From Maylandia zebra (Eukaryota; Chordata; Actinopteri; Cichliformes; Cichlidae), in NCBI RefSeq assembly GCF_041146795.1, contig NC_135174.1:6387878-6451877 (forward strand): a stretch of DNA of 64,000 nt, in the 5' to 3' direction. Below are positions 27,901 through 38,222 of this stretch, in pieces (the first letter of the stretch is position 1; every line of letters begins with the position of its first letter). The notes under the pieces were generated by a model. That model had not been told where the DNA came from, searched no databases, and worked only from the letters and a program-made list of their open reading frames with translations. A program made the translations under genes and the position numbers.

Positions 27901-28709
27901 TTCCGGTGAGAATTCTTCGGTTCTGATAATCTATTATCCGGGGAGATTGAAAGTGTTATGGCACAATGGTCAGTAACAGGGGAGTGAAGAATCTTACAGT
28001 TGGATGATAGGGGGAAGAGACTACCAGTTATTAAGCAATAATCCAGTCTTGAGCATTGAGAGCGCTCAGAATTATTCCAGGTGTATTGCAGTTTTTCTGG
28101 GTTTAAGTTACGCCAGATATCGATTAGGTTGAGGGTGCAGGAGAAATCCATTAATATTTGGTTAAAATGAGAAGAGTTATATTTAGTTGGAAATCTATCC
28201 AGTTTTTCATCTGGTACCATATTAAAGTCACCTGCAACAACGACTTTTTCAGTTGAATAGATGATCTTCCATTCTTCTATCATTTTTTTCAAATCAGAAA
28301 TCAATTTCCTGTTTTTAGCTCTATTGTTGAACCCATAAACATTTACTAAAATGTACTTAGTATCATCCAACTCCATGTTAACCATTAACCAATGACCTTC
28401 CTCATCACCTTTATGATCAAGAACTCTTCCATTAAAACGATGTAGAAAAATAGCCACTCCTGCTGAATGAGAGGTACCATGAGATAAATAAATATCACCG
28501 CTTCCCCACTGCTTTCTCCAAAATATATGATCATCTTTACTACTGTGTGTCTCTTGAAATAAAAAACAATTCGTGTTAGGCTGTTCCTTACAAAAAAGAA
28601 AAATCGCTTTACGCTTTATGTTACTTCTTAAACCTCGAACATTTAAAGAAAATATTGAAAGAACCATTGAATATAGCTTGAAAGTGCTGTAATAACTAGA
28701 GTAAGGCAA
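24948..28709 (-). CDS. LINE ORF2: APE endonuclease + reverse transcriptase (up to 1253 aa)
   Basis: The N-terminal endonuclease shows SLNVRG, FQETHS, GDFNMVPDEKLDRFP, RLDYCLITG and SPVTDHCAITLS, giving the catalytic Asn, Glu, Asp/Asn and His set. The central reverse transcriptase shows NGKSPGPDG, LPKPNKDP, WRPITLL, FLDFFKAFDS, RGIRQGCPISPLLF and the active site FADD. The C-terminus has a Cys/His cluster (CAFCSSDPETLEHLFFTC) typical of L1-type ORF2. There is no internal stop. The likely start is MVLSIFSLN at about 28667, with an upstream in-frame ATG at 28709. The protein nicks the target DNA and primes reverse transcription there (TPRT). Confidence 0.95.
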   Translation of the reverse strand: MPYSSYYSTFKLYSMVLSIFSLNVRGLRSNIKRKAIFLFCKEQPNTNCFLFQETHSSKDDHIFWRKQWGSGDIYLSHGTSHSAGVAIFLHRFNGRVLDHKGDEEGHWLMVNMELDDTKYILVNVYGFNNRAKNRKLISDLKKMIEEWKIIYSTEKVVVAGDFNMVPDEKLDRFPTKYNSSHFNQILMDFSCTLNLIDIWRNLNPEKLQYTWNNSERSQCSRLDYCLITGSLFPLSSNCKILHSPVTDHCAITLSISPDNRLSEPKNSHRKFNSNLLRSSSFCIKIKSLIGEVKAMEDFSSTSKWEWLKFNVRKIASEEGKLMANKRRQKQAEITAQISSLCNLSHLTEENSIELNQLQYKLDELYIDKAKGAFIRSRAKWIEEGEKNSSYFFNLEKTRQTKKTIMKLQINNTLTEDQQTINNYITEFYSALYTTNYSSSETNSFFSSIHGKIPQIDSHFKNLNESEITLAELDAAVSQMANGKSPGPDGITIEFYRYFWNDIKDLLLEVFNECINDQMLSPTMKRGIISLLPKPNKDPILLDNWRPITLLCCDYKLLAHVYANRLKTGITQIIDETQSAFIKGRHIHNHTRLVLDMLDYNHLIPHDSLILFLDFFKAFDSLEHNFLFKALEAVGFGPRFVSVMKMLYRDITSSIALNQGFSNSFKIHRGIRQGCPISPLLFIVAAEMLAIYIKLSSDLEGINVLDKEFKISQFADDTALFLRNVNMVSTAINKILSFSKASGLTLNLKKCEILAVHNCNQNTINNIPVKEEVKYLGLIISKNTNDRENNNITPRLNVVKKIFNHWLTRDLSILGRILLSKAEGLSRLIYPCYSIFTSPKMIKLSNSIIFSFIWKNKTHYIRKSQLVKDYENGGLKALDFESIIAAFRLRWIKDCISCPQSMWYHIPNKLFNKVGGLDFLLRCDYEISKLPLKLSSFYKQALNFGKLIFTHNFSPHNSVLWNNRVIVINKKSLFKSDWYDNGVCFVVDLLDRNGNLLSYEEFIDKYKIEISFNNYNKVCKAIPTPLLNLIVNTLKYSLIRTCLPSLTIGNTSIKDKQFNNKFISNTFKQIVFCNYNVNVRHDLDSILKDKSFSFYLKYPLAPKMKETHFRIISGIYPVGEFLHKRFNFEADSCAFCSSDPETLEHLFFTCQYVNAFWFEIHCWVSLRISNVPAFTSKDILYFMDNLDSEISDVVNFVIVLCKFFIHLCKWKNASPMFTVFLNYFCQYFKSLKLISNMNKKTAVLYCKIKKYLLF

Positions 28710-28831
28710 TGGAACATTTTACCTCCTATTAACTAATAGACCCAGTCAAAGTCAGGGACCATTGAGCAAGTTACCGGCTTAAATTTAGTTGAACAGTTAT
28801 ACCTTCTTATCTAGGTCGTTATAAAGTTCTT

Positions 28832-29740
28832 TCATTCTTTGATTTGACGACCATCGATGACAGCATATCCGTCCTTCAGGAAAGCTTTGAGCCCTCTGCT
28901 CCTTGCCTCCTCCACCCTCGGCCACAGACGTTTGCGGGCTTCTCTGTCTTCCTTACAAAAGTCCTCTCTAAACCGAATCTTCATCTCCTTGCAGAGCTTC
29001 GCCTCCTTGGACATCTTCCACACTAGGTCTCGAACAGTTCTCATGGCAAACTGTATGACAATCAGCCTGGGTTTGTCACCAACTCGTCCCTTCTGACCCA
29101 GCCGGTGCACTGTATCCACTGTGTTGTACAGCTGCTCGGCGTTCGCAGGAATTATCTTGGTCAGAATTCTGATTATTTCTTCTCTCGTGTTCTCCCCCTC
29201 CTTCTCAGGAACGCCAGTTAGCAGCAAAGACCATCTCCGTTTGTATCTAGCATGCTCCAGACACATTTCACGAAGAGCCTCGTTCTCTTTTTTCAGCGTC
29301 GCCATCTGCGTTTTAATACGTTTCACATCTTCCACCACAGATTTAACAGCTTCCGTATTAGCATCCACGGACTCCTTTACTTTTCTTACAGCGTCGGTGT
29401 TTTCTTGCAACTGGAATTCATAATTCTTTAAATGTTCACTTTGGGTGTCAAATTTACATACCAGTTTTTGGATAGCATTGAGGAGAACTGTGTTTGAAAC
29501 TTCGTTTTGCGTCTGCGATTCGTTAGCCTTCATTTTTTTAGGATTTGGACTTTTAACTGGTGTGTGGTGACGATCAGCTTGCGGTCTGTCTTGTGATAAG
29601 TCGTGCTGCTGTTCCATCCATTCAATATCTTCTTCGTCGCACGCCTGTCGAAGAGCCGCTAGGTGGTAGCCATGATCTTTGTTAATGTTAGCCATTTCGC
29701 CGCTTCGGAGAAGGTGGCCGAGAATGACGGAGAGAAACAC
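28832..29740 (-). CDS. LINE ORF1: L1-type nucleic-acid-binding chaperone (about 287-302 aa)
   Basis: The preferred start is MANINKDHGYHL at 29695; an in-frame ATG 15 codons upstream is less likely. After a charged N-terminus (KSPNPKKMKAN) comes a heptad-like coiled coil at about residues 90-165 (ENTDAVRKVKESVDANTEAV). Then come an RRM-like segment (RRWSLLLTGVPEKEGENTRE, VHRLGQKGRVGDKPRLIVIQ) and the L1 C-terminal domain (FREDFCKEDREARKRLWP). Such proteins trimerise and coat the element RNA. The stop lies about 120 bases before ORF2, so translation is uncoupled or reinitiating. Confidence 0.93.
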   Translation of the reverse strand: MFLSVILGHLLRSGEMANINKDHGYHLAALRQACDEEDIEWMEQQHDLSQDRPQADRHHTPVKSPNPKKMKANESQTQNEVSNTVLLNAIQKLVCKFDTQSEHLKNYEFQLQENTDAVRKVKESVDANTEAVKSVVEDVKRIKTQMATLKKENEALREMCLEHARYKRRWSLLLTGVPEKEGENTREEIIRILTKIIPANAEQLYNTVDTVHRLGQKGRVGDKPRLIVIQFAMRTVRDLVWKMSKEAKLCKEMKIRFREDFCKEDREARKRLWPRVEEARSRGLKAFLKDGYAVIDGRQIKE

Positions 29741-30001
29741 AGGGAGGAAGTTTTTGAGTTTTAGAGATGAAGTATAACTAGTCTGCTTCTAATTCCGGTT
29801 AACTTGATTGCGGTCAAGACATAAAGGAGGTTCTTTTCAGGAAAAGCCTCGGAGCCCACTCAAGTTGAACCGCTCACTCCGCCATCTTCCCAGTTCCCCT
29901 GGTGAGCTGCTACATCCCTGCCTTATCCCTCTACCACGCGGGGTGTAATTTCAAAATGAGCGCTTAGCCGTGAATTCAAACTACTTTCTCTATTTTCAAC
30001 T

Positions 30002-31546
30002 GGCTACATCGTTTTTAAATTAGCTAGATTAAAAAAGCAAGTTTAGCTTATAGCTAACTAGCTAAATTTTGCATTCTACACACCGGTTAAGGTGACAGTA
30101 TATCAAGTTTTACAGTGCATCTGATGACTTTTTTCAATGAAATCTCAAAATCTTTGGTTTATAAAATGTTCAATCAAATAAAATTCTTAAGGACTTTTGC
30201 TTTTATTAGACTAATAATATAGAAGCAATATACAAATCTATTAGCATGTGTGCAGCATATTAAAAAACACAGCTAATGAATATTTGGGAATTTTAGTTGA
30301 AAATTATTTGAATTAAACAAATAATTTATGTTGATGTTGAGGTGATGGAGTTCTTATAATTATTCAGAATTCTTATACAATCATTTTAGAGTAAATTTCA
30401 ATCATCAGCCAGGTGTTTCCACACAGCTGCTTGTGTAGGCATTGAGAGTTTACCTCTATGGTAGCACTGAAGTGATATGAGCTGCAATCCAGGTATGACA
30501 TGTTCCATGATGGCATCCTAGAGCTTCATGTGATAGCAGTAAACTTTGACAGTAAGGGTAGTTACATCACCTCCCGTGTATTAGCACATTGGAGTGAAAA
30601 GTGACATTTGACCCATCTGTTTCATTTAACAACTTTGTATAATCTATTATCTGTTCCTTGTTTTTCTGGCTCATATAATAGCTTTGTGCATGGAATTTAG
30701 AGGGTCAGACATAGATGTCAACTATTGTTAGCCAACACACACCACTTGTTGCATCTTTTACAAGGATGTGGGTGCTTCTGACTAACCTGACCACTCACCT
30801 TCTCCTGACTCATTCTGTTACATAATGTAAGAGGCATTTCAATACTTGATATATAAATCATCGTGCCATATTTGTACTACAAATAGAATTTTTGACTTAC
30901 TTCTGTTTGTCAATGCCTGTGACTCACTTGAAATAAATTGTCTGTCCCTTAAACAGGTAAGGCTGACCCTGCCTTGACGGTAATAATACTAATTAAGTAA
31001 GAATACATTTCTATTTAGGCTAACTGGTACATCAGCCAGACTCATGATGTAAAGAAGTCTTTCATTCTTTTTTAATTAATTGATATTATTATTATTATTA
31101 TTTACATCTAACTGTACTACTAACTATAGAGGCGTAGTTAGCCACATTAAAAGTCTTACGTATATGATGATTTTCTAGCATTATTACTATTATTAGAAGC
31201 TATATTGCAATTGGTAGAACCTTGTAGAGCTCGTGTCGGTCATTTAAACGTCATTCAGTCATAGACATTTGATCGTAAATTTATTAAAGAAATATTTAAA
31301 ATCAGACTGAATGTTTTGAAAGGCTTAGGGCAAACCGACTTTTTAAAGGGGCGTGACGTCACGCGGTGGGCGTTTCACACGTATGGCGGAAGGGCAGGTG
31401 CTGCAACCTCAGCTGGCTCTGTATCACAACAACCGTTATCCGCGCGGAGGGAAGTCACCGAGGATCCAGAGAGGCCTTTGGATACGTTTTTCTGACTGAA
31501 TAAAACAGTATCTAATCTTTTCCAGACAATCTGGAGGGCCGTCGAC
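30002..31546 (+). other. wbp2 upstream and 5' UTR region
   Basis: AT-rich anonymous DNA runs to about 31330, then turns GC-rich for the last ~200 bases before the wbp2 ATG. No other gene is seen. Confidence 0.6.
31354..31361. promoter_or_regulatory. Consensus CRE/ATF palindrome upstream of wbp2
   Basis: The perfect octamer TGACGTCA lies 186 bases before the wbp2 ATG at the start of the GC-rich stretch. A CGGAAG ETS-type core follows at 31387-31392. The transcription start is not visible, so the promoter role is inferred from position. Confidence 0.55.
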
Positions 31547-34500
31547 ATGACTCTGAATCAGAATCACTCGGAGTCCGGTGGTGTCATCATCAACAACAGT
31601 GAAAGGTAACGTCAGTTAGCAGCTGTTAGCTAGCCGTTACAGTTAACCAGCCACGGATAAGTTATACCCGCTCTTTGGGACGAGCGTCACACCAGACTCA
31701 TTCAAAAATAATGTGGCTCTGACATGTCATGGAGATAGTTTACATATCAGTAGCACTGCAAATGCAACATTATTATTCGGTTAATACACAGACACACCTG
31801 CCACACAGTAAACGCTGCACTGAATTTCTAACTTTTAGCATTTGGTAGCTTATTTTTTTTAAACAAACATGTGTAAAAGCTTTTGTCGAACACCGTGAAA
31901 TAATAATTTTTCTTTCATTTTTAACTACAGTATCATTTTTTTTCTTTTTACAAAGAGCCTTTTATATGATATAGTGCGAATTGAAGAGTTGCTCCTAATC
32001 GATGCAAAATAAACCTCTGAATGCTTCACGACTAGCATGGCTATGTTAATTATTTCAACGTCATTTTTTCTAATCTAATATTCGCGTCGCATCTTACAGA
32101 ACCGGGTCCCGGACTCTTAGCCGAAATATGGCCCTTCAGTCTGTTATATCATCACCGCAGACTAGGATTACATAAATGTTTAGTGGTTTTTAAATGTTGT
32201 AATAAGTCTAATGTATCGAGGATAAAACGTTATTTCGCCTCATTGCAGGAATAGCTGAGCATATATTGCAATGCAATAGCTGCATAGCCTTCAGTCTGCG
32301 CTCTGGCCTGGCCTCTGTGCTAAAGTATTTGTTTTGTTTATTAGCATGAGTCAAAAATAATGGCCAGCTTCTTCTAGAACATGCTGCAGTGTAATGATAA
32401 ACCCATTAGAGCTAACCCGGAACCTGTAGTAAGCTCTGTCACTAGATGGCATGTTAATCCTCTGCCTATAGTACTTTGTACTAAAGGCAATGGACGGTTG
32501 CACAATAACCCAATGATCTCATTTTAAGCTTTTAAGATGAAAGTAGGTCAAATGCTTATACAAACATTACAGATTTTCTTTTTGATGCACACAAAAAATG
32601 TTGGAAAGAATTCTGGTTCCTACAATCAGCTGGTTCCAGCGTCTCCTTTCTCTTTTTGGATCTAGTGTGCTGATGAACCATGACAATGTGGAGCTTGTTT
32701 TTTGTGACACGGAAAGGCTGCCCGAAGCCTTCAGAAAGAGCAAGAAGGGCAGCATCTACCTGACTCCATACAGGGTGAGTGACAACACCACCAAGTCTTC
32801 CTCTTTGTTTAGCCGAAGCCTTGTGCTGGCATAATGGTGCCACAATTCACATCACGTACTAGCAGAGCAGAACTCCATCATTCTAATTACTATCATTTAA
32901 GGTTAGTTTGGGAGTAGCTAATACAGGGGTGGGCAATCTCAGCCCACGAGGGCCGGTGTCCCTGCAGGTTTTAGATGTGTCCTCGAACCAACACAGCAGA
33001 TTTAAATGGCTAAATTAGCTCCTCAACATGTCCTGAAGTTCTCCAGAGGCCTGGTAACGAACTAATCATGTGATTCAGGTGTGTTGACCCAAGGTGAGAT
33101 CTAAAACCTGCAGGGACACCGGCCCTCGTGGACTGAGATTGCCCACCCCTGAGCTAATATGATGCTGTTTCTTCTTTTAACCCAGGTGATCTTCCTGGCT
33201 AAAGGGCGGGATGCGCTGCAGTCTTTTATGATGCCTTTCTACCTGATGAAGGGCTGTGAGATCAAACAGCCTGTCCTGGGAGCCAATTACATCAAGGGCA
33301 CAGTCAATGCAGAGCCTGGAGGTAGGTGTACTTTTTCCCCGTTATGCTGTAATGGAACACGCAGCATCTTGTGTCTCTAAGCCAGGGCTGCCCAATCCCA
33401 GTCCTCGAGAGCTACTATCCTGCAGCTTTTAGATGCATCCCTACTCCAACACAGCTGAATCAAATGAATGGCTTGTTATCAGGCCTTTGCCAAACACGAT
33501 GGCATGCTGAAGAGGTAATCAAACCATTTGATTCAGCTGTGTTGGAGTAGGGATGCATCTAAAAGCTGCAGGACGGTAGCTCTCGAGGACCGGGATTGGG
33601 CACCCCTGCTCTAAGCCCTCTCTTGAATCTCTCTTGGAGGTGGTTGGGAGGGCAGTGCTACTTTCAAGCTCATCTTTGCTGTTGGAGGAGCCATAGAGTT
33701 TGGCCAGTACATGTTGCAGGTTGCAGCTCAGGGTATGTTAACAAAGCAGAACACATGAAATAGTACAGTTCCTGATATTTCATGGACTTATTAATCGATT
33801 TACTGCCTCACATTTTCAGCATCCAGAGGTCAGCCTGTAACTGCTGGCTTTGGTGGATGCCCCTACATGGCTAATGGGGCCTACGCTTACCCACCTCCAC
33901 CTGCTAATGGAATGTACCCAGCAGGACCTCCACCCGGCTACTCCTACCCTAACCCTCCTCCTCCAGGTGCTTTTCAGAATTGTCGTCAGCTTAGATCCAC
34001 ATCTTGTGAAAGTGAAAACTAAACTGCAACTCTCTGTTCTCGGACTCCAGATGGATTCTACGCCACTCCTCCAGCATTTGATGCCTCTGCAGCATACATA
34101 CCTCCACCTCCTTATTCTGCTCCTCTGGGTCAGCAGCCACCACATGATCCAGACCTCCCCTCCTCGGCAGCAGGTGAAAATCTCCGGTAGAGAAGCTCTG
34201 ACTTCAGCTACAGCCTAAATAAAAACATCATGCTATTAGGAAAAAAGGGATGTTGAGTTTCTGCACGCGTTCATCACTCTATTTTATACTTTAACATTTA
34301 CATATCATGTTGGAACAGATCTGCTCACACAGGTCTTGTTAGAAAAGAATAGAATGCCTTTGTCATTTCATAAATGTACAAACATTATATGTGAGTACAG
34401 AATCTTCAAAAATTGTTTCTGTTCATCTGGACGTTGCGTTTTTCAGTGGGAGAAATGTTTCTCCTGCTGAAAAACGCAACGTCCAGATGAACAGAATCAA

Positions 34501-37500
34501 CTTTTGGAGATTTACTTACCTGGATGATTGAGCATGCAACAAGATGTGAGTACAGAACATATACAAAAGGAGAGCTTTACCAAGACCCAGTATAATGTTA
34601 ATGAAATGTCTTTCATTATATTTTTGCTTTTTCCTGCCACACCAAGTGAAATATCTGCTGTAAAAAAATCATTTGTCTTTAGTATATATTTAGTGGTATA
34701 TAGATTGTGGACCTTGATTGTTTTAAAAAATATTCTCCTTTATGATTACAGGTAAATTTTAAATTGAAAACTAAGAAAAGTAATTTGTTTGGAAAGTGTG
34801 GATAGTTTTTTTTTTTTTTTTTTTTCCTCAAGATATTTGAAGCGATGCATACAGTACATTATTGGAAGTACTTTGTGTTGTTTGGGCCTGGATACATAAA
34901 GCAGTAGGAAGGGCAACATGTTGCCTGCTTTCTAACAATGAATGCACTGCACTGATATCACATGAGCTTAATTCAGCATCACAGAGATGTTGTACTAAGG
35001 AATTTAAGGTTAAAGATAAGCTAATGTCAGATCTCCAAAATATTTAAAACACTTTGCGCTGGAAAAATGCTATCTGCAAGTCATGGAGATTTTAAACTGC
35101 CGTTTTTTTTTCTCTCTCAATGCAAAGGCCGTCGTACCTGCAGCGCGTTTAGCACCTCTCATCTCATATGTCCCGGGGGTTATTAGTAAGACCCATGTTT
35201 AATTAATGAACCCCTCCTTTGTCTCACTCGCTTTCCCAGCGGAGGCCAAAGCCGCTGAAGCAGCAGCGAGTGCCAGCTGTGCCACACTGCCCCCTACACA
35301 TGTGTACCTGCCGCAGGTGAGCTGCCCTTCATGTTTCTGCTTTACAAGTTTTTTTTTTAAAATGAGAATGTAAATCTTGTCGAAGATTTTCTTTCAGTGG
35401 CTGTGAGACAGTGTTTGAATTTCCATGTCTCTTTGAATTGAGCTGTATTTCCTTTCCATTTGTCATCTGTTTGTTTGTAGTCATTGCTAGTATTGCTATA
35501 CTAACAGTGACTGCAGATCCAAAATAAACTCATTTGGTGTATAATTTGAAAAGTGCTGGCCTTTTTGTATACAGAGGAGTGTATTTTAGCGCAGTGTATT
35601 TGCATGATTTTTAAACGTATTGCTAAATTTAAGCTGGGGCATCAAGTCAGATTAATTTACCAGTGTAGAAAAAAAGTCATTTTATTTTATTTTGGTGTTG
35701 GGAATTTGTGATTTTCCTTTACAACCATTTCTAAGGTTTACAGAGAAAGAAGCAAAAAAGAGAAAATATCCAGTGAGCAGTTCTGTGGGTGAAAATTCCT
35801 TGTTTTGGGATGTGGTGGAATGTGAGATTCATATCATTAATGCGCAGACAGCAGATCTCCACCAACTGTGTGATGCTACAGTCCTGATCAAAGTTTAAGA
35901 CCACTTGGAAAATCATATTTTGTATGGTTGGATCTTAACAAGGTTCCAAGTAGAGCTTCAACGTGCAACAAGAAGGGCAATCTACTGTCTGGACAACAGC
36001 TCCAGAGAGGAGATGCCCTTCATGCAGCCGTCTTCACCACTTTGGAGAAATGTGTAATTTGTTTCAGCGCTACGGTTAATGTACAACACTGAAATGTAGC
36101 AATGTAGTTGACAGATATCAGCCTTAAAATGCCATTTAACGATGAATAACCAATATATTATCACATCAAATTTTTTTTCAGTGGGAAAGAAATCAGGTCA
36201 GATATTTTCCATGGGTAACATTTCGTGTTATCCCCTGACACAAAAACCATAATAAAAGCAAAATAATCAGCACAGGCATTGGCCATCAGCCATTAACATC
36301 AGAAACATCCCTACCTGCATCATTCTGCAGAAGGTCAGCCAGTCTTTACAGGGAGTGCAGAATTATTAGGCAAATGAGTATTTTGTCCACATCATCCTCT
36401 TCATGCATGTTGTCTTACTCCAAGCTGTATAGGCTCGAAAGTCTACTACCAATTAAGCATATTAGGTGATGTGCATCTCTGTAATGAGAAGGGGTGTGGT
36501 CTAATGACATCAACACCCTATATCAGGTGTGCATTATTATTAGGCAACGTCCTTTCCTTTGGCAAAATGGGTCAAAAGAAGGACTTGACAGGCTCAGAAA
36601 AGTCAAAAATAGTGAGATATCTTGCAGAGGGATGCAGCAGTCTCAAAATTGCAAAGCTTCTGAAGCGTGATCATCGAACAATCAAGCGTTTCATTCAAAA
36701 TAGTCAACAGGGTCGCAAGAAGCGTGTGGAAAAACCAAGGCGCAAAATAACTGCCCATGAACTGAGAAAAGTCAAGCCTGCAGCTGCCAAGATGCCACTT
36801 GCCACCAGTTTGGCCATATTTCAGAGCTGCAACATCACTGGAGTGCCCAAAAGCACAAGGTGTGCAATACTCAGAGACATGGCCAAGGTAAGAAAGGCTG
36901 AAAGACGACCACCACTGAACAAGACACACAAGCTGAAACGTCAAGACTGGGCCAAGAAATATCTGATGACTGGTTTTTCTAAGGTTTTATGGACTGATGA
37001 AATGAGAGTGAGTCTTGATGGGCCAGATGGATGGGCCCGTGGCTGGATTGGTAAAGGGCAGAGAGCTCCAGTCCGACTCAGACGCCAGCAAGGTGGAGGT
37101 GGAGTACTGGTTTGGGCTGGTATCATCAAAGATGAGCTTGTGGGGCCTTTTCGGGTTGAGGATGGAGTCAAGCTCAACTCCCAGTCCTACTGCCAGTTTC
37201 TGGAAGACACCTTCTTCAAGCAGTGGTACAGGAAGAAGTCTGCATCCTTCAAGAAAAACATGATTTTCATGCAGGACAATGCTCCATCACACGCGTCCAA
37301 GTACTCCACAGCGTGGCTGCAAGAAAGGGTATAAAAGAAGAAAAACTAATGACATGGCCTCCTTGTTCACCTGATCTGAACCCCATTGAGAACCTGTGGT
37401 CCATCATCAAATGTGAGATTTACAAGGAGGGAAAACAGTACACCTCTCTGAACAGTGTCTGGGAGGCTGTGGTTGCTGCTGCACGCAATGTTGATGGTGA

Positions 37501-38222
37501 ACAGATCAGAACACTGACAGAATCCATGGATGGCAGGCTTTTGAGTGTCCTTGCAAAGAAAGGTGGCTATATTGGTCACTGATTTGTTTTTGTTTTGTTT
37601 TTGAATGTCAGAAATGTATATTTGTGAATGTGGAGATGTTATATTGGTTTCACTGGTAAAAATCAATAATTGAAATGGGTATATATTTGTTTTTTGTTAA
37701 GTTGCCTAATAATTCTGCACAGTAATAGTCACCTGCACACACAGATATCCCCCTAAAATAGCTAAAACTAAAAACAAACTAAAAACTACTTCCAAAAACA
37801 TTCAGCTTTGATATTAATGAGTTTTTTGGGTTCATTGAGAACATGGTTGTTGTTCAATAATAAAATTATTCCTCAAAAATACAACTTGCCTAATAATTCT
37901 GCACTCCCTGTATTTATTTTGTCTCTACTTTGCTGTGAGACAGTCACTGATGCTAGCAGCTATGCAGAAACCACATCAGTGGATGACCTGGTTAAGGTGT
38001 TACAGCAAGTGGAAGTCACTGATAAAACCACGTTTTATGGGGTTAAAAGCCAGTTGTTTGCCACAGCTTCAGTCTGTGAATGGCAGTAATCCAAGACCAC
38101 TGTGTGTTCCTACTCTTCTGTTTACATGGCACCATCTTTCACATGCTCAAAACAAAACTCTCCTCTCTTTCCAGGACAAGCCTCCTCCCTACTCTCCTCC
38201 AGAAGACAAGAAGAACCAATAG
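31547..38222 (+). CDS. wbp2: WW domain-binding protein 2, complete (8 exons, 263 aa)
   Basis: Exons: 31547-31605, 32666-32774, 33186-33321, 33640-33732, 33820-33966, 34051-34173, 35240-35316, 38175-38222. They total 792 nt in one frame with GT-AG borders. The N-terminal GRAM-type domain is clear ([48 protein letters not shown]). The C-terminal half is Pro/Tyr/Ala-rich with PPPY motifs in [10 protein letters not shown] and [10 protein letters not shown], which bind WW domains (YAP, WWOX, NEDD4-type ligases). WBP2 is a transcriptional coactivator linked to Hippo and steroid-receptor signalling. The length is near that of human WBP2 (261 aa). Introns 2 and 3 carry hAT MITEs, intron 6 a hairpin and intron 7 a DD37E transposon; no exon is damaged. 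Confidence 0.96.
32916..33159. mobile_element. hAT-type foldback MITE in wbp2 intron 2
   Basis: The 228-bp element at 32924-33151 starts CAGGGGTGGGCAATCT and ends AGATTGCCCACCCCTG. Its arms are extended inverted repeats (the 'gagggccggtgtccctgcag' block is mirrored near the right end). Identical 8-bp AGCTAATA copies flank it at 32916-32923 and 33152-33159. The 8-bp target duplication points to hAT mobilisation. Confidence 0.9.
33375..33616. mobile_element. hAT-type foldback MITE in wbp2 intron 3
   Basis: The 226-bp element at 33383-33608 starts CAGGGCTGCCCAATCC and ends GGATTGGGCACCCCTG. It has long inverted arms and is flanked by CTCTAAGC at 33375-33382 and 33609-33616. It is a different subfamily from the intron-2 MITE but has the same size class and terminal style. 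Confidence 0.9.
34418..34495. repeat. Perfect inverted repeat (29-bp arms) in wbp2 intron 6
   Basis: Arms 34418-34446 and 34467-34495 are exact reverse complements (TCTGTTCATCTGGACGTTGC begins the left arm). The 20-base loop contains a further GGAGAAA/TTTCTCC pair, so nearly the whole 78 bases can fold into one hairpin. Confidence 0.95.
36347..37912 (+). mobile_element. Tc1/mariner DD37E transposon, copy 1, in wbp2 intron 7
   Basis: The 1562-bp element spans 36349-37910 between TA dinucleotides (36347-36348, 37911-37912). Its terminal 25 bp form a perfect inverted repeat starting CAGGGAGTGCAG. Each end has an inner repeat of the same motif (36527-36548 and 37701-37722), an IR/DR layout. It encodes a frameshifted transposase and is about 98-99% identical by eye to copy 2 at 53608-55162. 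Confidence 0.95.
36567..37582 (+). pseudogene. DD37E transposase, copy 1, one frameshift
   Basis: The reading frame starts [13 protein letters not shown] at 36567. It has an N-terminal helix-turn-helix pair ([20 protein letters not shown]) and a basic linker, then the DDE domain with [12 protein letters not shown] and [11 protein letters not shown]. Compared with copy 2, one base is missing near 37320, so the first frame ends at 37334 and the catalytic Glu lies in the next frame (to 37582). Counted in copy 2, which is intact there, 37 residues separate the second Asp from the Glu. This defines DD37E and is unlike the 34 of ordinary Tc1. Confidence 0.9.

Larger units (their letters stand above)
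24752..30001 (-). mobile_element. Full-length L1-like non-LTR retrotransposon with a 16-bp target-site duplication
   Basis: The element proper is 24768-29985 on the minus strand. It has a poly-A tail (seen as poly-T at 24768-24790), ORF2 and ORF1, and a roughly 0.25-0.3-kb 5' UTR. It is flanked by identical TTCTCTATTTTCAACT copies at 24752-24767 and 29986-30001. Both ORFs are open, so the insertion is young. It lies between the divergent genes unc13d and wbp2, in neither coding region. The RRM-type ORF1 and the APE-endonuclease/RT ORF2 place it in the L1 superfamily (fish L1/Tx1-like); I cannot name the subfamily. Confidence 0.95.
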
